A stretch of DNA of 15,201 nt from contig CALBTC010000209.1 in assembly GCA_937967805.1 (NCBI GenBank), positions 1 through 15,201 on the forward strand, given 5' to 3'. A model generated the notes under the pieces. That model worked only from the letters and a program-made list of their open reading frames with translations. It was not told the DNA's origin and did not search any database. This stretch comes from an uncultured Anaerolineaceae bacterium (lineage in GTDB: Bacteria; Chloroflexota; Anaerolineae; Promineifilales; Promineifilaceae). Positions within the stretch are counted from its first letter, which is position 1. Each line of letters opens with the position of its first letter. Shown one piece after another: positions 1 through 6,693 of this stretch. The position numbers and the translations under genes were made by a program.

Positions 1-78
1 ACGTACAGCTCTATTTTTACGGCCGTTCCCCTGCTGGTAGCCTGGGAAAAGAACGAGATTCCCTTTTTGAAAGCATAA
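1..78 (+). CDS. secF: SecF, protein-export membrane protein, C-terminal end (partial)
   Basis: The window opens inside a reading frame that ends at TAA 76-78. Its 25 residues begin TYSSIF and continue through PLLVAWEK, which matches the end of the last membrane helix of SecF, where a G-T-Y-S-S-I-F motif is typical. SecF works with SecD in the inner membrane and uses the proton gradient to help complete Sec-dependent export. Only the tail is visible, so the call rests on one short motif, and a SecDF fusion would look the same here. The next gene starts four bases after the stop, so the lipoprotein gene may be co-transcribed. One ACGGCCGT palindrome lies inside this fragment at 19-26, read as Thr-Ala-Val. 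Confidence 0.7.
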   Translation, partial: TYSSIFTAVPLLVAWEKNEIPFLKA

Positions 79-82
79 ACCT

Positions 83-1477
83 GTGCGTAACTATTGGCTA
101 ATAATCCTTATTTTGATTGCTGGCCTGGTGGCTGCCTGTGCTGATGATCCGGCTGAGCAAACGCCTCTGACGGAGCTGCCGGTGGCTACGTCCCCCGTCA
201 TTCCGGCAACGTTTACCCCGGCACCCCGCAGCAGCCGGATTGATAACGTTCCTGTTGTAACCGTCACGCAAGCGCCGCTGCCGGCAACCAGCACACCCAT
301 CCCCTTTGGCGCAAACGTGGTGGAAGTGCGGCTCACCATACCCAGCTTGGGCTATGATCGCCGGCTGCAGGGAGGCGTCAACAGCCAGGTTATTTTAGTG
401 GATGAAAGCAATGGCTTTTTGGTGCAGCGTGATAACCAGGCCAGTGTGCTGCTGGATTTGCAGCAGGTGCTGCCGGTGCTGGTTTTGGAACCGGTCCCTG
501 AGGGGTGCGACAGCTGTGTGCAGATTACCTACAGCTTGCCGTTTTCAGATGCTCAGGGTGAAGGTTGGCTGCGCGATGCCGTACTATTGGCCAGCCTGGA
601 AAATTATTTTACAGCGACGCTGGGTCCCCACTTTCCGGACGGCACCTTGATTGGGCTGCGCCGCAGCGCCTCGCCCTATGCGCCGGCGCACTCATTAGCC
701 GTGATGCCAGACGGCCGTTTATTCCGCTGGCTGGCTAATGAGGGACAGGCTGCCCCGGAGAGCACCGCATCACCGGCGCTTCTGGTGGCCTATGAACAGC
801 TCGATCCACAGGCATTGGCCCAGCAGTATACCGCGCCGTGCCCCGGCGCGGCGCTGGAATCTTTGTTGCTGGCCGGCCGGGAAGAGGAACGATTGATTGC
901 TTTGGTCTGCCCCGAATTTTCCCTGTCAACCGAGCTTCAGCCGCTTTACGTGGCGCTGGATGCGGCCCTGGCTGATCTGCTGGCCGACAGCGAAGCCGTC
1001 CTGCCGCGACCGCCGGCGGCATTTCCTCTAAACGCGGTTTTGGATTATCAGCGGGCAGATGGGGCCCAGCTGACGATTTTTATGAATGACACGGCCGTTG
1101 CCAGCAGCAGCACCATCTCCGAGCCCATCTCCACCACGCTCGGCAGCAGCCAGGTCATCAGCCTTACCACCGATTTGCTGGCCAGCGGCAGCCTGCGCAC
1201 TGGGCTGACCACGTTCCTGGCCCCTGAAGACGGTACAGCGACAGCGACCCCCAATGCACCCCGTTCTGTATTGCTGGTGCGTGGTCCGGCCGGCGTGTAC
1301 GATGGCCAATGGTTCAATACCTCGAACGTACCGGTTTTGGCCGAGCTAAATACGTTGTTGAATGAGTTTTTGTCGCTGGAAACGGCCGTGCCGGTAGTGA
1401 CCCCAGACCCGGCAGCAGGAGCCACGGTCACAGCGACTGTTCTTGCTTCACCTTCCCCTACACCAACTGACGAATAG
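83..1477 (+). CDS. Putative lipoprotein of unknown function, 464 aa
   Basis: The reading frame starts with GTG at 83 and encodes a clear lipoprotein signal: a short basic start, a hydrophobic stretch and a VAAC lipobox with Cys19 as the predicted lipidated residue. This places the protein outside the cytoplasmic membrane. A Thr/Pro-rich low-complexity linker (about residues 25-75) follows, then a mixed alpha/beta body with four cysteines at about 143-146, 248 and 275. The last 30 residues are again rich in Thr, Pro and Ala, like a flexible tail. I do not recognise a family. A GerM-like or other secreted beta domain is possible but not supported by a motif. The GTG has only a weak Shine-Dalgarno sequence, but the signal peptide begins exactly there. 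It follows the secF tail by four bases and precedes the dehydrogenase by 23 bases, so the three may share a transcript. Confidence 0.72.
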   Translation: MRNYWLIILILIAGLVAACADDPAEQTPLTELPVATSPVIPATFTPAPRSSRIDNVPVVTVTQAPLPATSTPIPFGANVVEVRLTIPSLGYDRRLQGGVNSQVILVDESNGFLVQRDNQASVLLDLQQVLPVLVLEPVPEGCDSCVQITYSLPFSDAQGEGWLRDAVLLASLENYFTATLGPHFPDGTLIGLRRSASPYAPAHSLAVMPDGRLFRWLANEGQAAPESTASPALLVAYEQLDPQALAQQYTAPCPGAALESLLLAGREEERLIALVCPEFSLSTELQPLYVALDAALADLLADSEAVLPRPPAAFPLNAVLDYQRADGAQLTIFMNDTAVASSSTISEPISTTLGSSQVISLTTDLLASGSLRTGLTTFLAPEDGTATATPNAPRSVLLVRGPAGVYDGQWFNTSNVPVLAELNTLLNEFLSLETAVPVVTPDPAAGATVTATVLASPSPTPTDE

Positions 1478-1500
1478 ACGAATAATTGGAGCCAGGCAGT

Positions 1501-2457
1501 ATGCGCGCACTTTATTGCGAAAACGGCCGTATAAAACTACGTAAAGATTACCCTATGCCAGAGCCACAAGCCGATGAGGCGTTGGTGCGTGTTTTGCTGG
1601 CCGGTATCTGCTCCACTGACCTGGAGATTGTCAGAGGCTATGTTCCGGACTTTTCCGGCGTTCTGGGCCACGAGTTTGTAGGTGTTGTGGAAGCGGCTGC
1701 CGATGAAAGCTGGCTGGGGCAGCGGGTGGTGAGCAATATCAATATTGGCTGCCAGGTGTGTGACATATGCCACAATCGCGGTCCGGAGCATTGTCCCAAC
1801 CGGCGCGTGCTGGGTATTCATGATCGGGACGGCGTGTTTGCCGACTATGTGGCCGTGCCTTTGCGCAGTTTATTCAGGGTGCCAGACACCGTTCAAGATG
1901 AACAGGCCATTTTTACCGAACCATTAGCCGCTGCGCTGCGGATTCGGGAACAGGTGAGGGTACGGCCAACGGCAAAAACGGCCGTCATTGGCCCGGGTCG
2001 TCTGGGATTGTTAGTGGCCCAGGTACTCAGCCGCACCAATGTAGATATTACCGTGTTGGGTCGCAGCCAGCGCTCTCTAGAGCTGCCTGCTGCCTGGGGA
2101 ATGCAAACGGGCTTTACCGCTGATTTTGCCGATAATCAGTTTGATTTTGTGGTGGAAGTGACGGGCAATGCCGCCGGTTTTGCCGAAGCGCTGCGGTTGT
2201 TACGGCCGTTGGGCACGCTGGTGCTCAAAAGCACGTTTGCTGGGGATAGCCAGATTGATGTGACAAAGATCGTGGTGGAAGAAATTACCGTGGTTGGTTC
2301 TCGCTGCGGCCCGTTTGATCTGGCCGTATCGCTGCTGGAAGAGGGTAGTATCCAGACAGCGCCCCTCATCAAAGCCGAATATTCATTGGATGATGCGATG
2401 GCTGCCTTTGATAAAGCTGCGCAGCCAGGCGTACTGAAGGTGTTGCTACGGCCGTAG
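1501..2457 (+). CDS. Zinc-dependent medium-chain alcohol/polyol dehydrogenase-like protein
   Basis: This is a medium-chain dehydrogenase/reductase of about 318 residues. The N-terminal GroES-like half has the catalytic-zinc signature GICSTD (Cys37) and GHE (His57, Glu58), plus Glu140. The structural-zinc loop carries Cys84, Cys87, Cys90 and Cys98. The C-terminal half is a Rossmann fold with GPGRLG at residues 164-169 for NAD(P). Members oxidise alcohols, polyols or threonine, and the substrate cannot be read here. An upstream in-frame TTG at 1486 exists, but I chose ATG 1501 because GGAG at 1488-1491 sits nine bases before it and the family normally begins with M-R/K-A. The protein is slightly shorter than the usual 340 residues. 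It contains four ACGGCCGT palindromes, the last one only three bases from the end of the stop codon. Confidence 0.9.
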   Translation: MRALYCENGRIKLRKDYPMPEPQADEALVRVLLAGICSTDLEIVRGYVPDFSGVLGHEFVGVVEAAADESWLGQRVVSNINIGCQVCDICHNRGPEHCPNRRVLGIHDRDGVFADYVAVPLRSLFRVPDTVQDEQAIFTEPLAAALRIREQVRVRPTAKTAVIGPGRLGLLVAQVLSRTNVDITVLGRSQRSLELPAAWGMQTGFTADFADNQFDFVVEVTGNAAGFAEALRLLRPLGTLVLKSTFAGDSQIDVTKIVVEEITVVGSRCGPFDLAVSLLEEGSIQTAPLIKAEYSLDDAMAAFDKAAQPGVLKVLLRP

Positions 2458-2494
2458 ACCCATTTATCTCCTTTGTTAAATTGTTCCATACCCC

Positions 2495-2522
2495 TTGACG
2501 CAGCGGTGCAACAGGTTAAAAT
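2495..2522 (+). promoter_or_regulatory. Candidate promoter giving a nearly leaderless transcript
   Basis: TTGACG at 2495-2500 and TAAAAT at 2517-2522 are separated by 16 bases and resemble -35 and -10 boxes. Transcription would start about seven bases downstream, close to 2529, while the best start codon of the next gene is ATG 2531, which lacks a Shine-Dalgarno sequence. The combination suggests leaderless translation. This is inference from consensus matching only. Confidence 0.4.
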
Positions 2523-2530
2523 TAGAACAT

Positions 2531-2770
2531 ATGAGCGATCAATGGATTCGAGCGAGTGAAATAGGTGATTATTTATACTGCCGGCGCAGTTGGTGGCTAA
2601 AGCGCAGCCGGGGCATCCCTTCACAAAACGTGCGTGAATTGGAGCGCGGCAGCCAGCATCACCAGCAGCATGGTCAACTTGTGCAGCAATCCGTTTGGCT
2701 GCGCCGGGCAGCCTATGCGCTTATTTTTGTGGTTGTGGCGTTGGTGACATTTTCGCTGGTAAGTGGTTAA
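2531..2770 (+). CDS. Cas4/RecB-like membrane nuclease, N-terminal piece (79 aa)
   Basis: This small frame begins at ATG 2531; an in-frame TTG at 2495 falls in the likely promoter and is less attractive. The first 50 residues look like the start of a Cas4/RecB-family nuclease: an I-x-x-Y-x-Y-C-R-R segment with Cys17, matching the first of the four iron-sulfur cysteines of Cas4, followed by a Gly/His-rich stretch (His43, His44, His47). Residues about 58-77 form one hydrophobic helix preceded by Arg58-Arg59. The frame stops at TAA 2768-2770. The next frame, in the same phase, starts two codons later and supplies the rest of the nuclease. The pair is either a naturally split protein, a stop-codon readthrough product, or a gene broken by a point mutation. 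No cas1 or cas2 gene or CRISPR array is near, so a CRISPR role is not implied. Confidence 0.6.
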   Translation: MSDQWIRASEIGDYLYCRRSWWLKRSRGIPSQNVRELERGSQHHQQHGQLVQQSVWLRRAAYALIFVVVALVTFSLVSG

Positions 2771-2776
2771 AGAAAA

Positions 2777-3313
2777 ATGATCTGGGGCGGTTATGCGTTA
2801 GGGTTTGGTTTTGTGCTTTTGGCCGTGGCGCTTCTGCTGTGGTGGCGCAGCAGCGTGTTGGCGGAACAATCTGGCCTGCCAGACGGCCGTATCCTCTACA
2901 CCGATGCCGGCAGCGCCTGGATTAGCAACGATGAACCGCTGTACGATCCTCATCTGCGGCTGGTGGGCAAGCCGGATTATTTAGTGGAAGAAAGCGACGG
3001 CATGATTGTGCCGGTTGAGCTTAAATCTGGGCGAGCCCCGGCGGAGCCGTGGGAAGGCCACCTTTACCAGTTGGCGGCTTATTGTTGGCTGGTGGAGCGA
3101 ACGTATGGCGTACGGCCGTCTCACGGCATCATCCAATACAAAGACCGTGCCTTTGCCGTCGATTACACCGATGAGCTGCGCGAGGACTTTCTCGATCTGC
3201 TCACCGAAATGCGTGAAGATATGTACGAAGTGGAACTGGATCGCGACCATAATGACTGGCACCGCTGCGCCCGCTGTGGCGTCGCCTCAGCCTGTACCCA
3301 ACGATTGGGCTAG
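2777..3313 (+). CDS. Cas4/RecB-like PD-(D/E)XK nuclease with N-terminal TM helix
   Basis: This 178-residue protein starts with a hydrophobic helix (about residues 3-23) and continues into a PD-(D/E)XK nuclease core. Visible motifs are Asp67 in GKPDYLV, Glu81-x-Lys83 in VELKSG, and Q-x-x-x-Y (Gln98, Tyr102) in YQLAAY, as in Cas4 and RecB nucleases. The C-terminus has Cys164, Cys167 and Cys173, the usual three cysteines that bind a 4Fe-4S cluster with one more cysteine near the N-terminus. That fourth cysteine is missing here and lies in the preceding frame. The family cuts or trims DNA ends. Membrane anchoring by a helix hairpin is unusual. ATG 2777 lies six bases after the previous TAA with no clear Shine-Dalgarno sequence, so it would need reinitiation or readthrough. 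Two ACGGCCGT palindromes lie in it. Confidence 0.72.
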   Translation: MIWGGYALGFGFVLLAVALLLWWRSSVLAEQSGLPDGRILYTDAGSAWISNDEPLYDPHLRLVGKPDYLVEESDGMIVPVELKSGRAPAEPWEGHLYQLAAYCWLVERTYGVRPSHGIIQYKDRAFAVDYTDELREDFLDLLTEMREDMYEVELDRDHNDWHRCARCGVASACTQRLG

Positions 3314-3458
3314 ACAATGAGTTTGGCTGATGGCGGTCAAGGCTATTCGGCTTTTCACGTTTGGCTGCACGCCTATTTGCCGGATTCTGGACTTTCACGG
3401 CAATCTTGCGCAACTTATGGAGCCAAAAATCCCCCAAAAGTTAGCTGCCAATCAACAA

Positions 3459-3488
3459 ACTACAAAATCCCCTTGATGTCGCTATAAT
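3459..3488 (+). promoter_or_regulatory. Candidate promoter of the hisS operon
   Basis: A perfect TATAAT -10 box lies at 3483-3488. The -35 region is poor: ACTACA at 3459-3464, three of six matches, with an 18-base spacer. Transcription would begin near 3495 and give a leader of about 120 bases before hisS. The 3314-3458 stretch before it holds nothing I can assign. Confidence 0.5.
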
Positions 3489-3527
3489 AGACGCCATTTA
3501 CAAAACCATTTCAGTAGAAGACCCGGC

Positions 3528-3611
3528 GTTGGTGCCATTCCAACCTCCCGCAGGACACAGCCAAGCACATCTGTCGGGAGCAAACCTGCGGGAGGTTTTC
3601 TAAATGGGAGG
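3528..3611 (+). promoter_or_regulatory. Structured hisS leader with competing hairpins (attenuator or SD sequestration)
   Basis: A perfect 13-bp inverted repeat pairs 3542-3554 with 3585-3597 and is followed by a short T-run (TTTT, 3596-3599), like an intrinsic terminator inside the leader. The same 5' arm has alternatives. CTCCCG 3545-3550 can pair with CGGGAG 3575-3580, extended by ACAG 3557-3560 with CTGT 3571-3574. CCTCCC 3544-3549 can also pair with the hisS ribosome-binding site GGGAGG at 3606-3611. A small stem GTTGG 3528-3532 with CCAAC 3540-3544 overlaps the arm as well. Such mutually exclusive pairings are typical of attenuators and riboregulators of aminoacyl-tRNA synthetase genes. 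I do not see the T-box consensus, so the ligand is unknown. A simple terminator remains possible. Confidence 0.5.
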
Positions 3612-3616
3612 CAAGT

Positions 3617-4882
3617 TTGACCACAATACAACGCGCCAAGGGCATGCAAGACGTATTGCCTGAAGAAAGGCGCTTTTGGGACCTAATCATTGCAAAAGCT
3701 ACGGAGCTGGCCCACCTGTACGGCTTTCAGCGCATCGATCTGCCCATTTTGGAATACACGGAACTTTATCAACGTGGGGTTGGTGAAGGGTCTGACTTTT
3801 TTGTGCAGAAAGAGATGTACACCCTGGAGGAGTCTGAGGATGTTAACATCGCCATGCGCCCGGAATTTACCGCCGGTTTTATGCGCGCCTACATCCAAAA
3901 TGGGATGAGCAGCTGGCCCCAGCCGGTGAAGCTTTACACTATTGGCCCGGCGTTCCGGCGCGAACGGCAGCAGGCGGGGCGCTACCGCCAGCACAGCCAG
4001 TTCAACTGCGAAATCCTGGGTGAAACCGATCCTGCCGCCGATGTGGAGGTGATGCTGCTGGCGATGAATTTGTACCGCGCGCTGGGTTTCCAGGGGCTGA
4101 CCTTCCAATTGAACAGCACCGGCTGTCCTGTGTGCAAGCCTGCTTATATTGAGAAACTCACGGCTTACCTGGAACAACATTTAGATAAGTTGGCTGACAT
4201 TGACAAAGAGCGTCTCCAGCGCAATCCGCTGCGGGTGCTGGATAGCAAAGAGCCGGGCATGGATGAACTGCTGGCCGATGCACCTCATATTGTCGATCAT
4301 TTGTGTGATGATTGCGAGACACATTTTGCCGATTTGCGCGGCTTGCTGGATGCGCTGGACCAAAGCTACAGCATCAATTTCCGATTGGTGCGTGGCATTG
4401 ATTATTATACCAAGACGGTGTTTGAAGTGTGGGCCGAAGGCATTGGGGCGCAAGCGGCCGTTTGCGGCGGCGGTCGTTATGATGGATTGGCAGAAGATAT
4501 TGGCGGCCCGCCGACGCCCGGCGTGGGCTTTGGCAGCGGCATCGAGCGCATTGTGCTGGGAATGCAGGAAGCGGGCCTGGAACCGCCCACGCCAGAGCAG
4601 CCAACCGTGCTGGTAGCCCATTTTGGCGGGGCAACAAAGGCAGCGGCCGTTCAGCTCACGTTTCAATTGCGGGCGGCAGGCATTGGCACCCGGCTGGCCT
4701 TCGCCCGTGACCGACGCAGCATGAAAAGCCAGATGCGCGAAGCCAACAAGCACGATGTGCAAACGGTGCTCATTTTAGGCGACTCTGAACTGGAGCAGCA
4801 GGCGGTGATGGTACGGCCGTTAGACGGCGGCAAACAAACCCTGATCAAGCTCACAAACATTATTGAGTTCCTGCAAAGCTAA
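3617..4882 (+). CDS. hisS: Histidyl-tRNA synthetase
   Basis: This 421-residue class II synthetase charges tRNA-His with histidine in the cytoplasm. The start is TTG 3617, chosen because GGGAGG at 3606-3611 is ideally spaced and the product begins just before the conserved G-M-Q-D-V-L-P-E-E. Motifs in order are RPEFTA (81-86), motif 2 FRRER (113-117) with RYRQ (122-125), the histidine-specific RGIDYYT (259-265), GGGRYDGL (284-291) and motif 3 GVGFGSGIER (302-311). The anticodon-binding domain occupies about 325-421. Two cysteine pairs (170/173 and 230/233) look like a zinc site. The other cysteines often seen in relatives around the NPLRVLD segment are replaced, for example by Ser210. Its stop is immediately followed by the nadK start, indicating translational coupling. 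Confidence 0.97.
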   Translation: MTTIQRAKGMQDVLPEERRFWDLIIAKATELAHLYGFQRIDLPILEYTELYQRGVGEGSDFFVQKEMYTLEESEDVNIAMRPEFTAGFMRAYIQNGMSSWPQPVKLYTIGPAFRRERQQAGRYRQHSQFNCEILGETDPAADVEVMLLAMNLYRALGFQGLTFQLNSTGCPVCKPAYIEKLTAYLEQHLDKLADIDKERLQRNPLRVLDSKEPGMDELLADAPHIVDHLCDDCETHFADLRGLLDALDQSYSINFRLVRGIDYYTKTVFEVWAEGIGAQAAVCGGGRYDGLAEDIGGPPTPGVGFGSGIERIVLGMQEAGLEPPTPEQPTVLVAHFGGATKAAAVQLTFQLRAAGIGTRLAFARDRRSMKSQMREANKHDVQTVLILGDSELEQQAVMVRPLDGGKQTLIKLTNIIEFLQS

Positions 4883-5713
4883 ATGAACCGGATTGGTATT
4901 CTTCACCACCCACGGGTTGCAGAATCGCAGCCGCTGGCTAGCGAGATTGAATCGTGGTTGTCCCAACGCCACATGGCTACGTGGCAAGGGTCCTCCCACG
5001 ATGACGAACGATTGAGCCGGATGGTAGGGGACAGTGATTTGTTGGTGGTGTTGGGTGGCGACGGCTCTTTGCTGCGGGCGGCCAGCTTTTCCTCAAAGTG
5101 TGATGTGCCGATTTTTGGCATCAATCTGGGGCGCGTGGGCTTTTTAAGCGAGGCGCAGCCGGACAACTGGCCGGAGAAGTTGGGCCAGGTGTTGTCGGGG
5201 GCGTTTTGGACGGAGAACCGGTTGATGTTGGCAGCACGTATTCGGCGGAACGGCCGTATCTTTCATACCTTTTCCGTGCTCAACGATGTGGTGGTGGGGC
5301 GGGGACGGCAGGCCCGGGTTGTGCGCTTTGATCTGCATGTAGATGGCGATCATGTCACCAATTACACCGCAGATGCGCTCATCGTGGCCACACCTACCGG
5401 CTCGACCGCCTATTCCATGGCCGCCGGTGGCCCTTTGCTGCCGCCGCAGTTGCCCAACTTTGTGGTGGTGCCGGTGGCGCCGCACCTCACCTTTGATCGC
5501 GCCATCATTTTTCATGAGCAGGCAGAGATTGCCATCACCGTACGTATGGATCATCAAGCTTACCTGACGCCGGACGGCACCGATGGCATTTTATTAGAAG
5601 ATGAAGACGTGGTGCTGGTGACCAAATCAGAGGACAGTTGCAAATTTGCCCGCGTCGAAAGTTCCGGTTATTTTTACCGGCGGCTCATGGGGCGGCTGGG
5701 CTATTCTCGATAG
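4883..5713 (+). CDS. nadK: NAD kinase
   Basis: The 276-residue product phosphorylates NAD to NADP in the cytoplasm using ATP. The diagnostic residues are all present: LGGDGS with Asp60 (GGDGS 58-62), NLGRVGFL (81-88), the Asn134-Asp135 pair in LNDVVVG, and the glycine-rich TPTGSTAYSMAAGGP at 170-184. Length is typical for the bacterial family. ATG 4883 begins directly after the hisS TAA, with no strong Shine-Dalgarno sequence of its own, so translation probably depends on hisS. The next gene starts 11 bases after the stop, with its AGGA motif overlapping the nadK stop codon. NAD kinase genes often lie near recN, as here. Confidence 0.96.
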   Translation: MNRIGILHHPRVAESQPLASEIESWLSQRHMATWQGSSHDDERLSRMVGDSDLLVVLGGDGSLLRAASFSSKCDVPIFGINLGRVGFLSEAQPDNWPEKLGQVLSGAFWTENRLMLAARIRRNGRIFHTFSVLNDVVVGRGRQARVVRFDLHVDGDHVTNYTADALIVATPTGSTAYSMAAGGPLLPPQLPNFVVVPVAPHLTFDRAIIFHEQAEIAITVRMDHQAYLTPDGTDGILLEDEDVVLVTKSEDSCKFARVESSGYFYRRLMGRLGYSR

Positions 5714-5724
5714 GATAAATTTTT

Positions 5725-6612
5725 ATGGATGTACAAGACCCCCGAATTCGATCTCTGCTGCGGCAGGCCAACAAAGTGGCCGATTCAGGCAAGCGGGCGG
5801 CGGCGGAGCAGCTTTATCGGCAGCTGCTGGAAGAAAACCCCAACGTGGCTGAGGCGTGGTTTGGCTTGGGGCAGGTGTTGAACGATGCGGCCGAACAAAA
5901 AGCCGCGTACAAAAAAGCGTTGACGCTAAAACCGGATTATGCTGAGGCAGCGCGTGCCCTGGCAGAACTGCGTGGCGAGCCGGTGCCTGAGTGGGCAGAG
6001 GCTCCGACAGAGGAAGAGGAAGAAGTGCCAGAAGAGGAAACGGCCGTTCCCCCGCCAAAACCGGAACCGGCGGCAGAAACGGCCGTGACCGCCGTGGACC
6101 AAGGAGCGTACGAGCTGGTTTGCTACCGCCATCCCAAACGGCCCACCGCGCTGCGCTGTTACAACTGCGGCAAGCCCATTTGCAGCAGCTGCGCCATCAA
6201 AACGCCGGTGGGCTACAGCTGCCCCGTCTGCATCCGCGAAAAGGAAGATATTTTCTTCAACGCCACACCCATCGATTACATCATTGCGCCGGCCATCGGG
6301 CTGATTTTGAGTTTAATCGCCGGCTACCTTGTTGCCCGGTTTTCGCTGCGTGGCAGCTTTTTTACGTATATCATCATGTTTTTTGTGGGCGGCATTGTCG
6401 GGCGGTTTATCGGCCAGTTGAGCAAGCAAGCGATTGGCCGCCGCCGGGGCCGGTATTTGCCCCAGATTATGGTGTTAACGCTGTTTTTGGGAACGGCCGT
6501 CTGGCTGTTGCCTTACATTTTGGTGGGTGGCTTTGGCTCGCTCATTCTTTTTCTTGGCCCTGGCATTTTTCTGTTTGTTGCCGGCGGGGCGCTTTATGCT
6601 TATATGAAATAG
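5725..6612 (+). CDS. TPR, B-box-type zinc finger and multi-pass membrane protein
   Basis: This 295-residue protein has a mosaic structure. Residues about 8-82 form two tetratricopeptide-like helix pairs. An acidic Glu/Pro-rich linker (about 93-120) leads to a zinc-finger domain with Cys133, His136, Cys145, Cys148, Cys153, Cys156, Cys166 and Cys169, spaced like a B-box-type zinc finger that can hold two zinc ions. The C-terminal half (about 183-293) carries four hydrophobic membrane segments with an Arg-rich loop at 239-243. The family is unnamed to me; the likely role is a membrane-anchored scaffold for protein contacts, which is inference. AGGA at 5712-5715, overlapping the nadK stop, is well placed for ATG 5725. 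It appears to be the third gene of the hisS operon. It contains three ACGGCCGT palindromes. Confidence 0.82.
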   Translation: MDVQDPRIRSLLRQANKVADSGKRAAAEQLYRQLLEENPNVAEAWFGLGQVLNDAAEQKAAYKKALTLKPDYAEAARALAELRGEPVPEWAEAPTEEEEEVPEEETAVPPPKPEPAAETAVTAVDQGAYELVCYRHPKRPTALRCYNCGKPICSSCAIKTPVGYSCPVCIREKEDIFFNATPIDYIIAPAIGLILSLIAGYLVARFSLRGSFFTYIIMFFVGGIVGRFIGQLSKQAIGRRRGRYLPQIMVLTLFLGTAVWLLPYILVGGFGSLILFLGPGIFLFVAGGALYAYMK

Positions 6613-6693
6613 ACGAGTGAAAAGTAAAAAGCGGCAAGTTGCATCTATTGTTCACTTGCCACTCGCAAACTTGCACACTCGCAAACTAAAAAT
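6613..6693. repeat. Short tandem and inverted repeats before recN
   Basis: The gap before recN holds two tandem copies of a 15-16 bp unit (6654-6668 and 6669-6684), with ACTCGCAAACT repeated exactly at 6661-6671 and 6677-6687. GGCAAGT at 6633-6639 is the inverted complement of ACTTGCC at 6654-6660, and CGAGT 6614-6618 can pair with ACTCG 6661-6665. There is no T-run, and I find no convincing promoter or Shine-Dalgarno sequence. It may be a regulatory or repetitive intergenic element. Confidence 0.45.

Noticed and set aside
2136..2624. Long minus-strand frame opposite the dehydrogenase
   Set aside because: It overlaps a gene with clear zinc and Rossmann motifs, has no recognisable domain and crosses the intergenic gap. 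It is an antisense shadow.
2531..3313. CRISPR-Cas locus suggested by the Cas4-like motifs
   Set aside because: There are no repeats with spacers and no cas1, cas2 or effector gene in the window. Cas4-like nucleases also occur outside CRISPR systems.
3317..3487. Small open frame of 56 codons after the Cas4-like gene
   Set aside because: It has no ribosome-binding site or recognisable product, and it ends inside the -10 box of the hisS promoter. It is probably a chance frame.
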